Source: Alphaproteobacteria bacterium
GTDB lineage: Bacteria > Pseudomonadota > Alphaproteobacteria > Rhizobiales > JAJFHC01
DNA length: 64,000 nucleotides
NCBI GenBank assembly: GCA_021775805.1
Contig: JAJFHD010000096.1
Coordinates: 62,001-126,000, forward strand
Direction of reading: 5' to 3'
Position numbers and translations under genes: made by a program
Shown here: in pieces, positions 54,027-63,597 of the stretch
How the letters are laid out: every line of letters begins with the position of its first letter
Position numbering within the stretch: position 1 is the stretch's first letter
The notes under the pieces: generated by a model
What the model was told of the DNA's origin: nothing
The model's input: only the letters and a program-made list of their open reading frames with translations
The model's database searches: none

Positions 54027-55616
54027 ATGCGACATCTGATCAAAGCAGGCCTTTTATCCTCATCAACACTACTATCTGCCAGTGTCATTGCACTGGGCCT
54101 TTCGTCCATGGCCATAGCCGGACAAGCGACAGTGGCTCTTCCAACCGGTGAGCTTGGCGCAACATCCTACGACCCTATCCGATCAAGCAATCTGAACTCA
54201 GTGACATCGCTGATCTACGATCGCCTGGTTGAACAGGATGCCGATCAATCGTTCCACCCCCATCTTGCGACCTCCTGGGAGGAGAGTGCAGATGGCATGA
54301 CCTGGACCTTCAAGTTGCGCGAAGGCGTCAAGTTTCATGACGGCGAGGCATTCAACGCCGAAACAATAGCGTCGTGGATTCCGGATTTCAAAGACACGGA
54401 AAACGCCTATCTGGTGAAAGCGATCGAGAAGGTCGAAGTGGTTGATCCCCTGACCGTAAAATTTGTCATGGCAAGGCCCGAGCCAAATCTTCTTTACAAT
54501 CTTGCCAGCACATTCATGGGCATTCCCGGTCAAAAATCCTATGACAGCCTTGGCAAGGACTATGGTGTTTCAACGGCTATTGGAACCGGCCCGTTCAAGC
54601 TCACCAAGTTTGAAATCGGCCTCGAAACCGTTGTTACACGAAATGACGACTATGCCTGGGCGTCGGGCCTGTCCGTCAATCAGGGTGCGGCACATCTGGA
54701 CAAAGTCACTTTTCGTGAGATCCCGGATCAGTCCACCGCATTTCTGGAATTGAAGACCGGCGGCATCGACGTGCTCATGGGCGTACCGACAGACTTTCTG
54801 GCAATACTGAATGCCGAAGAAAATGTCGGTGTCATCACCATGGCCGGCACCGGAATCAGCTATATGCCGATCAACACCACATCGGCCCCGTTCGATGACA
54901 TCAAGGTGCGTCAGGCAACGACACTGGCGATCAACCAGAAAGCCATTCTGGACAACATCTACAAGGGCGTCGGCTCACAGGCGAACCACTTCCTGATCGA
55001 CACTCTGCCCGCTGGTGATGTGAAGTCCGAACTCAAGGTGAACTTCGACGCCGCCAAATCCAATGCTCTTCTTGATGAGGCGGGTTGGATGAAAGCCGAC
55101 GGCGGCGTGCGCATGAAAGACGGCGCACCGTTGCAGGTAAAACTCTTTACCAAGAACGATTCAGACCTCAAGCGTCTGACACAAGTGGTCCAGGCACAGC
55201 TCAAAGAAGTTGGCATGGACGCCGTGATAACCGTGTTTGATTCAAGCACGATCCGCGACGAGTACAAGAAGAACAGCCATCAGTTGGCCGTGCGCAGCTA
55301 TGACTGGAACAATTCAGACATTCTGGAATGGTTCTTCTCCGGCACGCGCCTTGGATATCCGAATGTCTCCATGTGGACCGACGAGAAATCTGAATCGCTC
55401 AAAGACGTGGCGATGACCAAGTCAACCACGTCGGCGGAACGGATTGCCAACTTCAAGGCCTATCACGAGCACCTTCTGTCTCAGCATTTGTTCGTGCCCC
55501 TGTATCAGCCTGCACAAAACATCGCATTCAACAAGAGCACGGTGACAGTGCCGGAAAAGATCCGGGGACCGCGTTTCCGCTCGCAGACCTTCGTTGATAT
55601 CGACGTCGTGAAATAG
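54027..55616 (+). CDS. ABC transporter substrate-binding protein (family 5, Dpp/Opp type)
   Basis: This 529-residue extracytoplasmic receptor is the first gene of the second importer. A Sec signal peptide covers about residues 1-30 (MRHLIKAGLLSSSTLLSASV, cleavage near AIAGQA). SBP_bac_5 features are LREGVKFHDGEAFNAE near residue 95, GTGPFKLTKFE near 187 and TLAINQKAILDNIYKGVG near 300. AAGGA precedes the ATG. The ligand is unknown. It lies behind an RpiR gene, which favours a sugar-related or aminated ligand, though Dpp-type receptors often bind peptides. Confidence 0.92.
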   Translation: MRHLIKAGLLSSSTLLSASVIALGLSSMAIAGQATVALPTGELGATSYDPIRSSNLNSVTSLIYDRLVEQDADQSFHPHLATSWEESADGMTWTFKLREGVKFHDGEAFNAETIASWIPDFKDTENAYLVKAIEKVEVVDPLTVKFVMARPEPNLLYNLASTFMGIPGQKSYDSLGKDYGVSTAIGTGPFKLTKFEIGLETVVTRNDDYAWASGLSVNQGAAHLDKVTFREIPDQSTAFLELKTGGIDVLMGVPTDFLAILNAEENVGVITMAGTGISYMPINTTSAPFDDIKVRQATTLAINQKAILDNIYKGVGSQANHFLIDTLPAGDVKSELKVNFDAAKSNALLDEAGWMKADGGVRMKDGAPLQVKLFTKNDSDLKRLTQVVQAQLKEVGMDAVITVFDSSTIRDEYKKNSHQLAVRSYDWNNSDILEWFFSGTRLGYPNVSMWTDEKSESLKDVAMTKSTTSAERIANFKAYHEHLLSQHLFVPLYQPAQNIAFNKSTVTVPEKIRGPRFRSQTFVDIDVVK

Positions 55617-55662
55617 AGATGAAGGCAGCGTAAAACCAATCAGATAAAGCCGGGAGCCGGGT

Positions 55663-56592
55663 ATGATTATCAAATATTCCATTCAGCGATTATTGATGAT
55701 CATTCCGGTCTCTCTCGCAATCTCGGTTGTGATTTTCATGATTGTTCATCTTCTGCCCGGTGACCCGATCGACAATCTCATTCGGGTCGGGTCATCGCCG
55801 GAAGACAGGATTGCCCTGACGGCCAAATATGGTCTCGACCGGTCATTGATCGAACAATATTTTCTCTGGATCGGTCAGATCATGACCGGTGACTTTGGCC
55901 AGGCCATCGTCCTGCGTCGCCCGGTCGCCGATCTGATTGCGCAAAACCTGCCCTATAGTTTGCAACTGGGTGGATTTGCATTTCTGTTTTCTTCCGTCGT
56001 GGGCCTCATTCTCGGCGTCGTCGCCTGGGCCTCGCGCAACACCTGGAGCGAACAATTCGTCAAAGGCTTTATCCTGCTGGGGTCAACGGTGCCGGGTTTC
56101 TGGCTGGCTCTGTTGATGATCCTGTTGTTCGCCGTAAACCTCGGCTGGTTCCCGGTGTCTGGCGCCCGAGACTGGACCGCCCTTGTGCTGCCCGTCCTGA
56201 CCATCGGCTTCGGCGGCATCGCACTGGTCGCCCGTGTCACGCGCGTGGCCCTTCTGGACGTCGGCCGCGAAGACTTCGTCACGCTGCTTCACGCCAAGGG
56301 CCTGCCGCGCCGGACCATCTTGTTCAGACATCTTCTGCCCCACGCGCTGTTACCGGTCGTGACCATCCTTGCCCTGCGCATCGGCTGGATCCTGGGCGGC
56401 GCGGTTACGGTCGAGTTTGTGTTCGGCAGACCCGGTCTCGGCAGCCTTCTTATCCGGGCCCTCGGCCAGCGGGACTACCCCGTCGTTCAGGGCAGCCTGC
56501 TCATGCTGGCGCTCGCTGTCATGATCGGAACCCTCATCGGTGACATTGCGCAAGCCGCCATGGATCCACGCATTCGCGAGGCCACGAAATGA
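55663..56592 (+). CDS. ABC transporter permease (DppB/OppB type)
   Basis: This 309-residue inner-membrane permease has about six helices. It has the family start IIKYSIQRLLMIIPVSLAISVVIF, named by its ends, the HLLPGDPID turn and an EAA loop with DFVTLLHAKGLPRRTI. It is preceded by GGGAG. The ATG of the second permease overlaps its stop by 4 bp. Confidence 0.92.
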   Translation: MIIKYSIQRLLMIIPVSLAISVVIFMIVHLLPGDPIDNLIRVGSSPEDRIALTAKYGLDRSLIEQYFLWIGQIMTGDFGQAIVLRRPVADLIAQNLPYSLQLGGFAFLFSSVVGLILGVVAWASRNTWSEQFVKGFILLGSTVPGFWLALLMILLFAVNLGWFPVSGARDWTALVLPVLTIGFGGIALVARVTRVALLDVGREDFVTLLHAKGLPRRTILFRHLLPHALLPVVTILALRIGWILGGAVTVEFVFGRPGLGSLLIRALGQRDYPVVQGSLLMLALAVMIGTLIGDIAQAAMDPRIREATK

Positions 56593-57452
56593 CATCGATA
56601 GTCTTTAACAAGCTTGCCGGTATTGCGTGGCTGCAGGCATTCACCTCGGCCATTGGCATGGTCGCCGGCGGCTTCCTGATCCTGCTTCTGCTGGTGGCTT
56701 TCTTCGCGCCATGGATCACGCCTTTTGATGTGGCCACGCAAAACCTTGCCAATGCCAACGCGGGGCCCGGCTGGCCACACATCATGGGCACCGACGAATT
56801 CGGCCGCGATGTGTTTTCCCGTGTTGTTTATGGTGCCCGCACCTCGCTTTCAGTCAGCGCGACGGCGATTGCGATCTCCATCAGCGTCGGCATGCTGCTC
56901 GGTGCGGCTGCCGGGTATTTCGGCGGCCTGTTTGAGCGGGTCGTGATGACGGTTGTTGATCTGACCTGGTCGTTTCCGGACATTCTGATTGCCCTGATTT
57001 TCGTGGCGATCATCGGCCCCGGCCTGACCAGCACAACCTTTGCGATCGCCATCGCCTACCTTGCACAGTTCACACGGCTGACCCGGGCACAAATTGTTCG
57101 CCTCAAGAACGAAACCTTTGTGGAAGCGACGATCAATCTGGGCGCAACGCCGGCTCATGTGGTCCTGCGCCACTTGCTGCCCAACGCCGTGGCCCCGGTG
57201 ATCGTGGTCGGCATGCTGGCCATTGGTGACGGTATCGTCCTGGAGGCGACTCTGGGCTTTTTTGGACTGGGCGCGCAGCCGCCAACGCCGAGCTGGGGTG
57301 CGATGATGAGCAGCGGCACGGCGCAATTGTTCATTGCTCCATGGGTGATCATCTATCCGGGCGTCGCCGTTGCGGTTACCGTTATTGCCGTCAACCTGTT
57401 TGGCGATGAACTGGTCCGAGCACTCGATATTCGCGACCGGGTGCGCTCATGA
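56589..57452 (+). CDS. ABC transporter permease (DppC/OppC type)
   Basis: This 287-residue permease has the MGTDEFGRDVFSRVVYGARTSL signature (about residues 60-80), here named by its start GTDEFGRD, and an EAA loop ETFVEATINLGATPAHV. It starts in the preceding stop (ATGA) and its own stop overlaps the first ATPase, so the operon is fully coupled. Confidence 0.92.
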   Translation: MTSIVFNKLAGIAWLQAFTSAIGMVAGGFLILLLLVAFFAPWITPFDVATQNLANANAGPGWPHIMGTDEFGRDVFSRVVYGARTSLSVSATAIAISISVGMLLGAAAGYFGGLFERVVMTVVDLTWSFPDILIALIFVAIIGPGLTSTTFAIAIAYLAQFTRLTRAQIVRLKNETFVEATINLGATPAHVVLRHLLPNAVAPVIVVGMLAIGDGIVLEATLGFFGLGAQPPTPSWGAMMSSGTAQLFIAPWVIIYPGVAVAVTVIAVNLFGDELVRALDIRDRVRS

Positions 57453-58408
57453 CCATGCTGAATGTTCAGGGGCTTGGCGTCTCCATTGGACCCATTTCAC
57501 CCCTGACCGGCGTGTCGTTCGAACTTGAGCGCGGTGAGATCATCGGCATTGTCGGTGAGTCCGGCTCCGGCAAATCGATTACGGCGATGAGTATTATGGG
57601 GTTGCTGCCACTCATCGGCGGCCGGATTGATCACGGTTCAGTTCTGTTCGATGGGATTGAACTGACCCAGTTATCCGAGAACGAATATCGCAAACTGCGC
57701 GGCGGGCGCATCGGCCTGATTACGCAGAACCCGATGACCTCTCTCGACCCGCTCAAGAAAATCGGTCCGCAGGTCGATGCCGTCTCGCTTCTTCATCTTG
57801 GTCTCGACAACGCGGGCGCAAAAGCCCGGACGATTGAACTGCTTGGCGACCTGCGCATTCCCGAACCGGCGTCGATCTACCACCTCTATCCGCATCAGAT
57901 GTCAGGTGGCATGAAGCAGCGCATTGTCATCGCCATGGCGTTGGCAGCCGACCCCGACCTGTTGATTGCCGACGAGCCGACAACGGCACTTGATGTGACG
58001 GTTCAGGCCCAGATAATCCGCCTGCTGAACGATCTGGTCAGGCAACGCGACCTGAGCCTTGTCTTCATCACGCACGACATGAGCGTGGTGGCTCAGGCTT
58101 GTGACAAGGTGATGGTCATGTATGCCGGGACAGCGGTCGAACGTGGCCCGGTGCAGGACATCTTCGACAATCCTCAACATCCCTACACAAAGGCCCTGAT
58201 TGGCTGCATCCCGCATGGGCTTTCCAAATCGGTGCGTCTGAAGGGCATTGAAGGCACTGTGCCAGGCGTTGCGCAGTATCCGCCAGGGTGCCGGTTTCAT
58301 CCGCGCTGTGTCATCGCGGAAGATATCTGCAAGAAGACGGTGCCGATATTCAGTGCCGGCGGAAAGCGCGCGGCTGCCTGCCACTTCGCTTTGGAGGCTG
58401 GGCAATGA
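57449..58408 (+). CDS. ABC transporter ATP-binding protein (DppD/OppD type)
   Basis: This 319-residue ATPase has Walker [10 protein letters not shown]-loop [10 protein letters not shown], signature MSGGMKQR, Walker [13 protein letters not shown] and switch ITHDMS. The C-terminal oligopeptide-transporter region contains the Cys-rich GCRFHPRC motif expected for this family. It begins in the permease stop, and its stop overlaps the second ATPase start. Confidence 0.94.
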   Translation: MTMLNVQGLGVSIGPISPLTGVSFELERGEIIGIVGESGSGKSITAMSIMGLLPLIGGRIDHGSVLFDGIELTQLSENEYRKLRGGRIGLITQNPMTSLDPLKKIGPQVDAVSLLHLGLDNAGAKARTIELLGDLRIPEPASIYHLYPHQMSGGMKQRIVIAMALAADPDLLIADEPTTALDVTVQAQIIRLLNDLVRQRDLSLVFITHDMSVVAQACDKVMVMYAGTAVERGPVQDIFDNPQHPYTKALIGCIPHGLSKSVRLKGIEGTVPGVAQYPPGCRFHPRCVIAEDICKKTVPIFSAGGKRAAACHFALEAGQ

Positions 58409-59361
58409 CCACACTCCTGGATGTCAGGAATCTCTCCAAACGGTTTGTCTCCGGTGGCGGCCCCTTTCGTCCCGTGCGATCCATGCACGCCGTCAATGAT
58501 GTATCGTTCAGCGTCCACAAGGGCCGGGTGGTCGGTGTCGTGGGTGAATCGGGTTGCGGCAAGTCAACACTTGCACGGCTCATCCTGCGCCTGATCGAGC
58601 CAAGCAGTGGCGACGTGCGCTTTGAGGATCTCGATCTTCTTGCACAGGCGCCAAAGCCGATGCGGGCGCTGCGGGCACGCATGCAGATGGTTTTCCAGGA
58701 CCCGTATTCTGCCATTGATCCACGCTATACAATTCGCGACGCTGTTATCGAGCCGTTTCAGGTGCAAGGCGTCCGGATGACGGCGAAGGAGGCGGACAAG
58801 AAGTCCGCGGAACTTTTGTCCATGGTGGGCTTGAGTGAACATTTCGCCAGTTCCTACCCGCACCAACTCTCCGGTGGCCAGAAGCAGCGCGTCGGCATTG
58901 CCCGCGCCCTGGCGCTCAATCCGGCATTGCTTGTACTTGACGAACCAACCGCATCGCTAGATGTGTCGGTTCAGGCGCAGATTATCAGCTTGCTGGAAAA
59001 GCTGCGCGACGAGTTGAGCCTGACTTACATTTTCATCTCGCACGACCTGTCGCTGGTGAAGTATTTCTGCGACGAAATTCTGGTGATGTATCTAGGCCGC
59101 GTGGTTGAGGCCCTTCCCGACACCGAAGCATCGGCCCGCCATCCCTACACCCGCACGCTGCTGGACAGCACGTTCGACGCCGATCCCAAACGCCGCCGGA
59201 CCATAGAACCCTTGGCCGGTGAAGTGCCCAGTCCGTTCAATTTGCCACCCGGTTGCGCGTTTGCCGCGCGCTGTCCTGCGGCAACGGAAAAATGCAGAGT
59301 CGAAATGCCCGTGCTTGGCTCTGACGGTGGTCACCCGGTCGCCTGTCATCACCCGCTTTAG
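58405..59361 (+). CDS. ABC transporter ATP-binding protein (DppF/OppF type)
   Basis: The ATG at 58405 (GGAGG upstream, overlapping the previous stop) gives 318 residues. Walker A is GESGCGKS, signature LSGGQKQR, Walker [13 protein letters not shown], and it ends with the family C-terminal [15 protein letters not shown]. Unlike the ATPase of the first importer, it has a normal stop and no extra domains. Its end overlaps the convergent MttB-family gene by 4 bp. Confidence 0.94.
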   Translation: MTTLLDVRNLSKRFVSGGGPFRPVRSMHAVNDVSFSVHKGRVVGVVGESGCGKSTLARLILRLIEPSSGDVRFEDLDLLAQAPKPMRALRARMQMVFQDPYSAIDPRYTIRDAVIEPFQVQGVRMTAKEADKKSAELLSMVGLSEHFASSYPHQLSGGQKQRVGIARALALNPALLVLDEPTASLDVSVQAQIISLLEKLRDELSLTYIFISHDLSLVKYFCDEILVMYLGRVVEALPDTEASARHPYTRTLLDSTFDADPKRRRTIEPLAGEVPSPFNLPPGCAFAARCPAATEKCRVEMPVLGSDGGHPVACHHPL

Positions 59362-60929
59362 AAATCGGTCGGTGCCCCGCCTTCCTCCTTGCGTTTTGCG
59401 ACAAACGTTTCCAGTTCTTCGGCAATCGCTGCATCGAGGGGCGGCGCTTCATACTGGGTCAACAGTTGCTTGAACACCTGGTTTGCCTTGCCGAACGCCT
59501 CGGGCCGGCCGGCATCGACCCACGACTCGAAGTTTCGCCAGTCGGACAGTATCGGCGAGTAGAATGCTGACTTGTAGCGCGCCTGGGTGTGGGCGGTTCC
59601 GAAATAGTGCCCACCCGGGCCCACTTCCCGGATGGAGTCAAGTGCCATGGTGTCGTCGCTGACCTCGAGCGGTTTGAGAAAACAGGCCACCATCTGTAAC
59701 AGATCTGCATCGAGGATCATCTTCTCGAACGAGGCATGCAGGCCCCCTTCCATCCAGCCGGCACCATGTTTGACGATGTTGACCCCACCCATGACCGCCC
59801 CCCACAGCGAGAACACCGATTCATAAGCTGCCTGGGCATCGACCGCGTTGGCCGCACACACGTTTGAAGAGCGATACGGCAAGCCGTAGCGGCGGGCGAG
59901 TTGGCCGCCGAGCATAGCGGCCTGCATGGCCTCGGGCGTACCGAACGCCGGTGCCCCGGACTTCATGTCCACATTCGACGTGAAACCACCATAGACAAAC
60001 GGCGCGCCCTCCCGCACGGTCTGCGTGAACACCAGTCCGGCAAGCGCCTCGGCGTTCTGCTGAACAACCGCCCCGGCAATTGTCACCGGTGCCATGGCAC
60101 CGGCCAGCGTGAACGGGGTCAGCACCACGACCTGGTTGCGGCGCGCCATTTCGATGATCCCCTGCAGCATCGGGACATCGAGCCTGAGCGGCGAGTTCGA
60201 ATTGATCACCGTCATCAGACTGGGCTCGGCATCGAGTTGCGCGTCAGTAATTCCGCGCCCAATGCGGACGATTTCGAGCGCATCGAGATTGCGTTCCTTG
60301 CCGAGCGAATAGGCGTGAAACACTTTATCCGACAACGTAACGAAGTCCGACAGGCAATCCAGGTGGCGGATCGAGGCATGAATGTCGACCGGTTCCACCG
60401 GATAGCCGCCGAACATGTGCACGATGTTGAGCATGTGCCCGAGCTTCAGGAACTTGCGGTAATCCTCCTGGTTGCCCGAGCGCCGGCCACCATCCATGTC
60501 GGCACAGTTGGGCGCGCTCGCCACCGCACAGTTGGCAATCCAGTTGCCGCCGATCTGCAGGTTTCGTTGCGGATTGCGCGCGTGCATCGTGAATTCCGAT
60601 GGCGCTTTGCCAAGACATTCCTCTACCAGTCCGCGGTCGAACTTGATCCGGTCGGAATCGCTTGGAACATCGACGCCGGCTTCCTTGAGGATCTGCTTGG
60701 CTTCCTGGTTGAGAAACTCGACGCCCATCTCTTCCAGAACCGTGAGGGATGCCTGATGGATGCTCTCCAGTTCGTCCTGGGAAACCACCGGCACCGGCGG
60801 GTAGATCATCCGCGGCTGTCCCCAGGCGAGCTGATCGAAGGCGTCCGACGCACCGCTCTGTCGTGCCCTGCGTCCGCGCCGTCCCCCTGACCGTGTTGAA
60901 CCGGTGTCCCCGGCGTCGACTTCACCCAT
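59358..60929 (-). CDS. MttB-superfamily (trimethylamine methyltransferase-like) protein
   Basis: This 523-residue TIM-barrel protein is related to MttB/MtgB, corrinoid methyltransferases for trimethylamine or glycine betaine. After a basic, Arg-rich leader (about residues 12-27) come PPVPVVSQDELESIHQ, the core EMARRNQVVVLTPFTLAGAM (about residues 265-285, truncated here to its ends) and YRSSNVCAANAVDAQ. There is no in-frame amber codon, so it is the non-pyrrolysine type. GGGAGC precedes the ATG. It is downstream of the oxoamine-synthase-like gene (80-bp gap), in one operon. No corrinoid protein or reactivase gene is in the window. Confidence 0.88.
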   Translation of the reverse strand: MGEVDAGDTGSTRSGGRRGRRARQSGASDAFDQLAWGQPRMIYPPVPVVSQDELESIHQASLTVLEEMGVEFLNQEAKQILKEAGVDVPSDSDRIKFDRGLVEECLGKAPSEFTMHARNPQRNLQIGGNWIANCAVASAPNCADMDGGRRSGNQEDYRKFLKLGHMLNIVHMFGGYPVEPVDIHASIRHLDCLSDFVTLSDKVFHAYSLGKERNLDALEIVRIGRGITDAQLDAEPSLMTVINSNSPLRLDVPMLQGIIEMARRNQVVVLTPFTLAGAMAPVTIAGAVVQQNAEALAGLVFTQTVREGAPFVYGGFTSNVDMKSGAPAFGTPEAMQAAMLGGQLARRYGLPYRSSNVCAANAVDAQAAYESVFSLWGAVMGGVNIVKHGAGWMEGGLHASFEKMILDADLLQMVACFLKPLEVSDDTMALDSIREVGPGGHYFGTAHTQARYKSAFYSPILSDWRNFESWVDAGRPEAFGKANQVFKQLLTQYEAPPLDAAIAEELETFVAKRKEEGGAPTDF

Positions 60930-61009
60930 CTTGTGCTCCCTTGGAGATTGGCGCTTCCTGGTATCGGTTTCTTCTTACGTCCTGATAACGGCCACGGCAC
61001 GCGGCTGTT

Positions 61010-62299
61010 TCATGGCGTTCCATTCAACTCATCGAAAACCTCAACGACGGCACTCGCTGCCATGTCAATCTGTTCCGGTGTGTGCGCCGCGGAGATCATG
61101 AACCGCAGACGCAGATCCCCCGACCGGGTTGTCGCAGGAGACGGCATCGAAATCCCCTTCGCCCGCGCAATCTCGGCAAAACCCGCCGCGCGATCCGACC
61201 GGGGGATTACGCTCGACTGGATTGGGTAGTCAGAGTCTGCCAACGCCACGCCGCCGGCAGCAACGCGCTCACTGAACCTGCCGATGTTGAGGGCCAAACG
61301 GTCCCGCAGCGCTGGGTCTTGCATCGCCAGCACGATCGCGCGCGATACGGCGGCCGCGGATCCGGGCGACAACTGATCAGTGTAGGTATGCCCGGTTCTT
61401 GCCTGTCGAACCGCTTCCACGACCTCGCGGTTGCCCGCAATAATGGCGCCGGCACTGGCACCAAGGCCGCAGCCGAAGCCGCTCACGATAACCGGCACAC
61501 GTTCCCACAAACCCTGCTCCTCGATGACTCCCCTTCCCCACGGTCCCCGTACGCCGAGCCCACCGGTCTCATCGATAACCACGAGCGCCTTGTGGCTTTC
61601 GGCAAACTCCATTACCGGCTGCAAACTGTTGACCGTGCCAGACTCGAGATCGACGCTATCGGCAATCACCACCGTAAACCGGGGATCACGCGGGGCGCTG
61701 CCGGCCGATGTCATCGAACGCGGTCCGTGATCGATGACCTGAGCGCCACTTGCCTGGGCTGCGGCACGCAGGACCGGATCGCCACCGGCACGGATGTAGA
61801 TCGTGTCCCGGTCGTCGACAATCGCGCCGAGCAGGCTGAACCAGGCATCTTGGCGCGAGCCGGTCGCCAGCGCTGCCTTCGAGCCGGTAAACCGATTGAC
61901 GTCGTCCTCGAGATTGAGAACCGGATCGCTGCTCTGAGACGTGCCGGCACCGACCCCGAAGCGGTCCATCACCTCCTTGGCCGCACGCACCACGTCGTAG
62001 TGGCTGCCCAGACCGAGAAAGTCATAGGAGGCCATGTTGATCAGATGGACCTGTTCGCGCGGCATTGCGGCGCGTGACGGCGGCGCATCGACAATGCCGC
62101 CAATCGAGAGAATTTGCTTGGCGATGAACCAGCCCTTGTTCTCCAGGCTGCTGCACTCGGCGACGGCAAGCCCGGTGTAGGGTTTGTCGATACGGATATC
62201 CGAACCACTTTCCGACACCACGGAGCGCTCTTCCAGAATCGAGCGCGCAGATCGGTGTTCCAGCTTGTGTGCGAGATGATCAATCAGAGGTACGGACAT
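61010..62299 (-). CDS. Alpha-oxoamine-synthase-fold protein lacking the PLP lysine
   Basis: This 429-residue protein has the fold-type I core of serine palmitoyltransferase/BioF/ALAS enzymes: INMASYDFLGLGSH (about 87-100), GTSQSSDPVLNLED (about 119-132), VIDETGGLGVRG (241-252) and the S/T-G-F-G-x-G-L-G lysine loop. At the Schiff-base position the loop reads SGFGCGLG (Cys277, codon TGC) instead of Lys; DETGG stands where DEAHS is usual; and the PLP-stacking His is Gly (RAGGDP, 170-175). D243 remains. It is probably a non-catalytic or altered relative, comparable in principle to eukaryotic LCB1/SPTLC1. It is first in the operon with the MttB-like gene. Confidence 0.85.
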   Translation of the reverse strand: MSVPLIDHLAHKLEHRSARSILEERSVVSESGSDIRIDKPYTGLAVAECSSLENKGWFIAKQILSIGGIVDAPPSRAAMPREQVHLINMASYDFLGLGSHYDVVRAAKEVMDRFGVGAGTSQSSDPVLNLEDDVNRFTGSKAALATGSRQDAWFSLLGAIVDDRDTIYIRAGGDPVLRAAAQASGAQVIDHGPRSMTSAGSAPRDPRFTVVIADSVDLESGTVNSLQPVMEFAESHKALVVIDETGGLGVRGPWGRGVIEEQGLWERVPVIVSGFGCGLGASAGAIIAGNREVVEAVRQARTGHTYTDQLSPGSAAAVSRAIVLAMQDPALRDRLALNIGRFSERVAAGGVALADSDYPIQSSVIPRSDRAAGFAEIARAKGISMPSPATTRSGDLRLRFMISAAHTPEQIDMAASAVVEVFDELNGTP

Positions 62300-62508
62300 A
62301 TTCCCCCGCCGTGCTGGAAATCCAAAACCGGTTCATTCCTCTATTTCACATCGATCACCCCGGCGCAATGACGTTGATTGGTCCCGGAATCATCGTGGAA
62401 CAGCGTCTTATCCGCACAGGTGCCGGTCCACCGGTTGCATCAGTCCCGGCAACTGGGCTATGCCTCCACGCATCCCATTCATTCCAATTACAGAACGAGG
62501 ACGCAACG

Positions 62509-62886
62509 TTGTCTCAAAATACTCCCCTGAGCCACCGCATTACCGAAGCCAGAGACGCGGCAGGCCTTTCAATCGCACAGATTGCCCGCAGACTGGCTGT
62601 GAAGACAAAGACAATCGAAAACTGGGAAAGCGGTGTCACCAGCCCGCGCACCAACAAGCTCCAGATGCTTGCCGGCGTCCTCGGCGTGCCGCTGCTCTGG
62701 TTGATCGATGGCGGTGCAGAGTACGACCCTATGCCCACCAGACCCGGTCGGCTCGATCTGCTTGAACAGAAGGTCGAACGCATGAACAACCTTCAGCGTG
62801 AACTGCAACAGCTGAACAATGAGATCGCTGTTGAAATAGCGGCAATCCGCAAGATTGACGACGAACTTGAGGAACTGGCGGCTTAG
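62509..62886 (+). CDS. XRE-family regulator with C-terminal coiled coil
   Basis: A TTG at 62509 behind GAGGA gives 125 residues: an HTH_3 domain (about residues 6-60, LSIAQIARRLAVKTKTIENW) and a C-terminal heptad-like helix (about 83-125, LEQKVERMNNLQRELQQL) that may dimerise. An ATG far upstream at 62269 is less plausible. It is divergent from the oxoamine-synthase-like gene over a 209-bp spacer and is a likely regulator of that operon. Confidence 0.82.
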   Translation: MSQNTPLSHRITEARDAAGLSIAQIARRLAVKTKTIENWESGVTSPRTNKLQMLAGVLGVPLLWLIDGGAEYDPMPTRPGRLDLLEQKVERMNNLQRELQQLNNEIAVEIAAIRKIDDELEELAA

Positions 62887-62963
62887 GACCTGAGGAAGGT
62901 CAAAAGTCTGCCGATGATCTGGTCTTACGACCAGAACGACCAACAGGTCGGACAGGGGAAAAA

Positions 62964-63566
62964 ATGAAAATTCTGGTCGTCGGTGCCACGGGCATCATCG
63001 GCAAGGAAGTCGCAAATCTCCTTTCCCGCAACCATGAGGTTGTTCGCGTCGGCCACAGCTCCGGCGATTTTCAGGTTGACCTGGCGTCGAAGGCCTCGAT
63101 TGCCGGACTGTACAGCCGTGTCGGTGTGATCGATGCCGTTGTCAGCACCGCGGGCAACGCCAACTTTGCCCCGTTTGCACAACTGACCGACGAGGATTAC
63201 GAACTGGCCCTCGTCAGCAAGCTGATGGGCCAGGTGAATCTGGTTCGCCTTGGGCAAGATTATCTCAAGGATGGTGGTTCCTTCACGCTGACGTCCGGAA
63301 TGATGGCGCACAGTCCGATACCCGGCGCTGTGGCTGTAAGCATGGCAAACGGCGCCCTGCAGTCATTCACAAGAGCCGCAGCCCAGGAACTGGATAAGGG
63401 TCATCGGCTGAACATCGTGAGTCCACGGTTCGTGAAGGAAACCATGGAGTTGATGGGCATGGACCCCACGTCCGGCATTTCTGCTGCCGAAACCGCCAAA
63501 GCTTATCTGGCCGCCATAAGTGGAACCGCCAATGGTGAAACACTGGACGTTGCCGATCACCTTTGA
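62964..63566 (+). CDS. Atypical short-chain dehydrogenase (SDR)
   Basis: This is a 200-residue Rossmann protein with GATGIIGKEVA at the N-terminus and VVSTAGNANF in the NAAG position. The Ser of the triad fits LTSGMMAHS (about 113-121), but the YxxxK pair is replaced (VSMANGALQSF), as in the short PRK07578-like subfamily. AGGGG precedes the ATG. It may bind NAD(P) without classical catalysis. It follows the XRE gene by 77 bp on the same strand. Confidence 0.83.
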   Translation: MKILVVGATGIIGKEVANLLSRNHEVVRVGHSSGDFQVDLASKASIAGLYSRVGVIDAVVSTAGNANFAPFAQLTDEDYELALVSKLMGQVNLVRLGQDYLKDGGSFTLTSGMMAHSPIPGAVAVSMANGALQSFTRAAAQELDKGHRLNIVSPRFVKETMELMGMDPTSGISAAETAKAYLAAISGTANGETLDVADHL

Positions 63567-63597
63567 CGAATTTCCAGAACCATCCGGTATTGTGTGT

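Noticed and set aside
59358..60929. Possible pyrrolysine-encoding amber codon in the MttB-like gene
   Set aside because: The frame runs 523 codons with no internal TAG, so it is a non-pyrrolysine family member.
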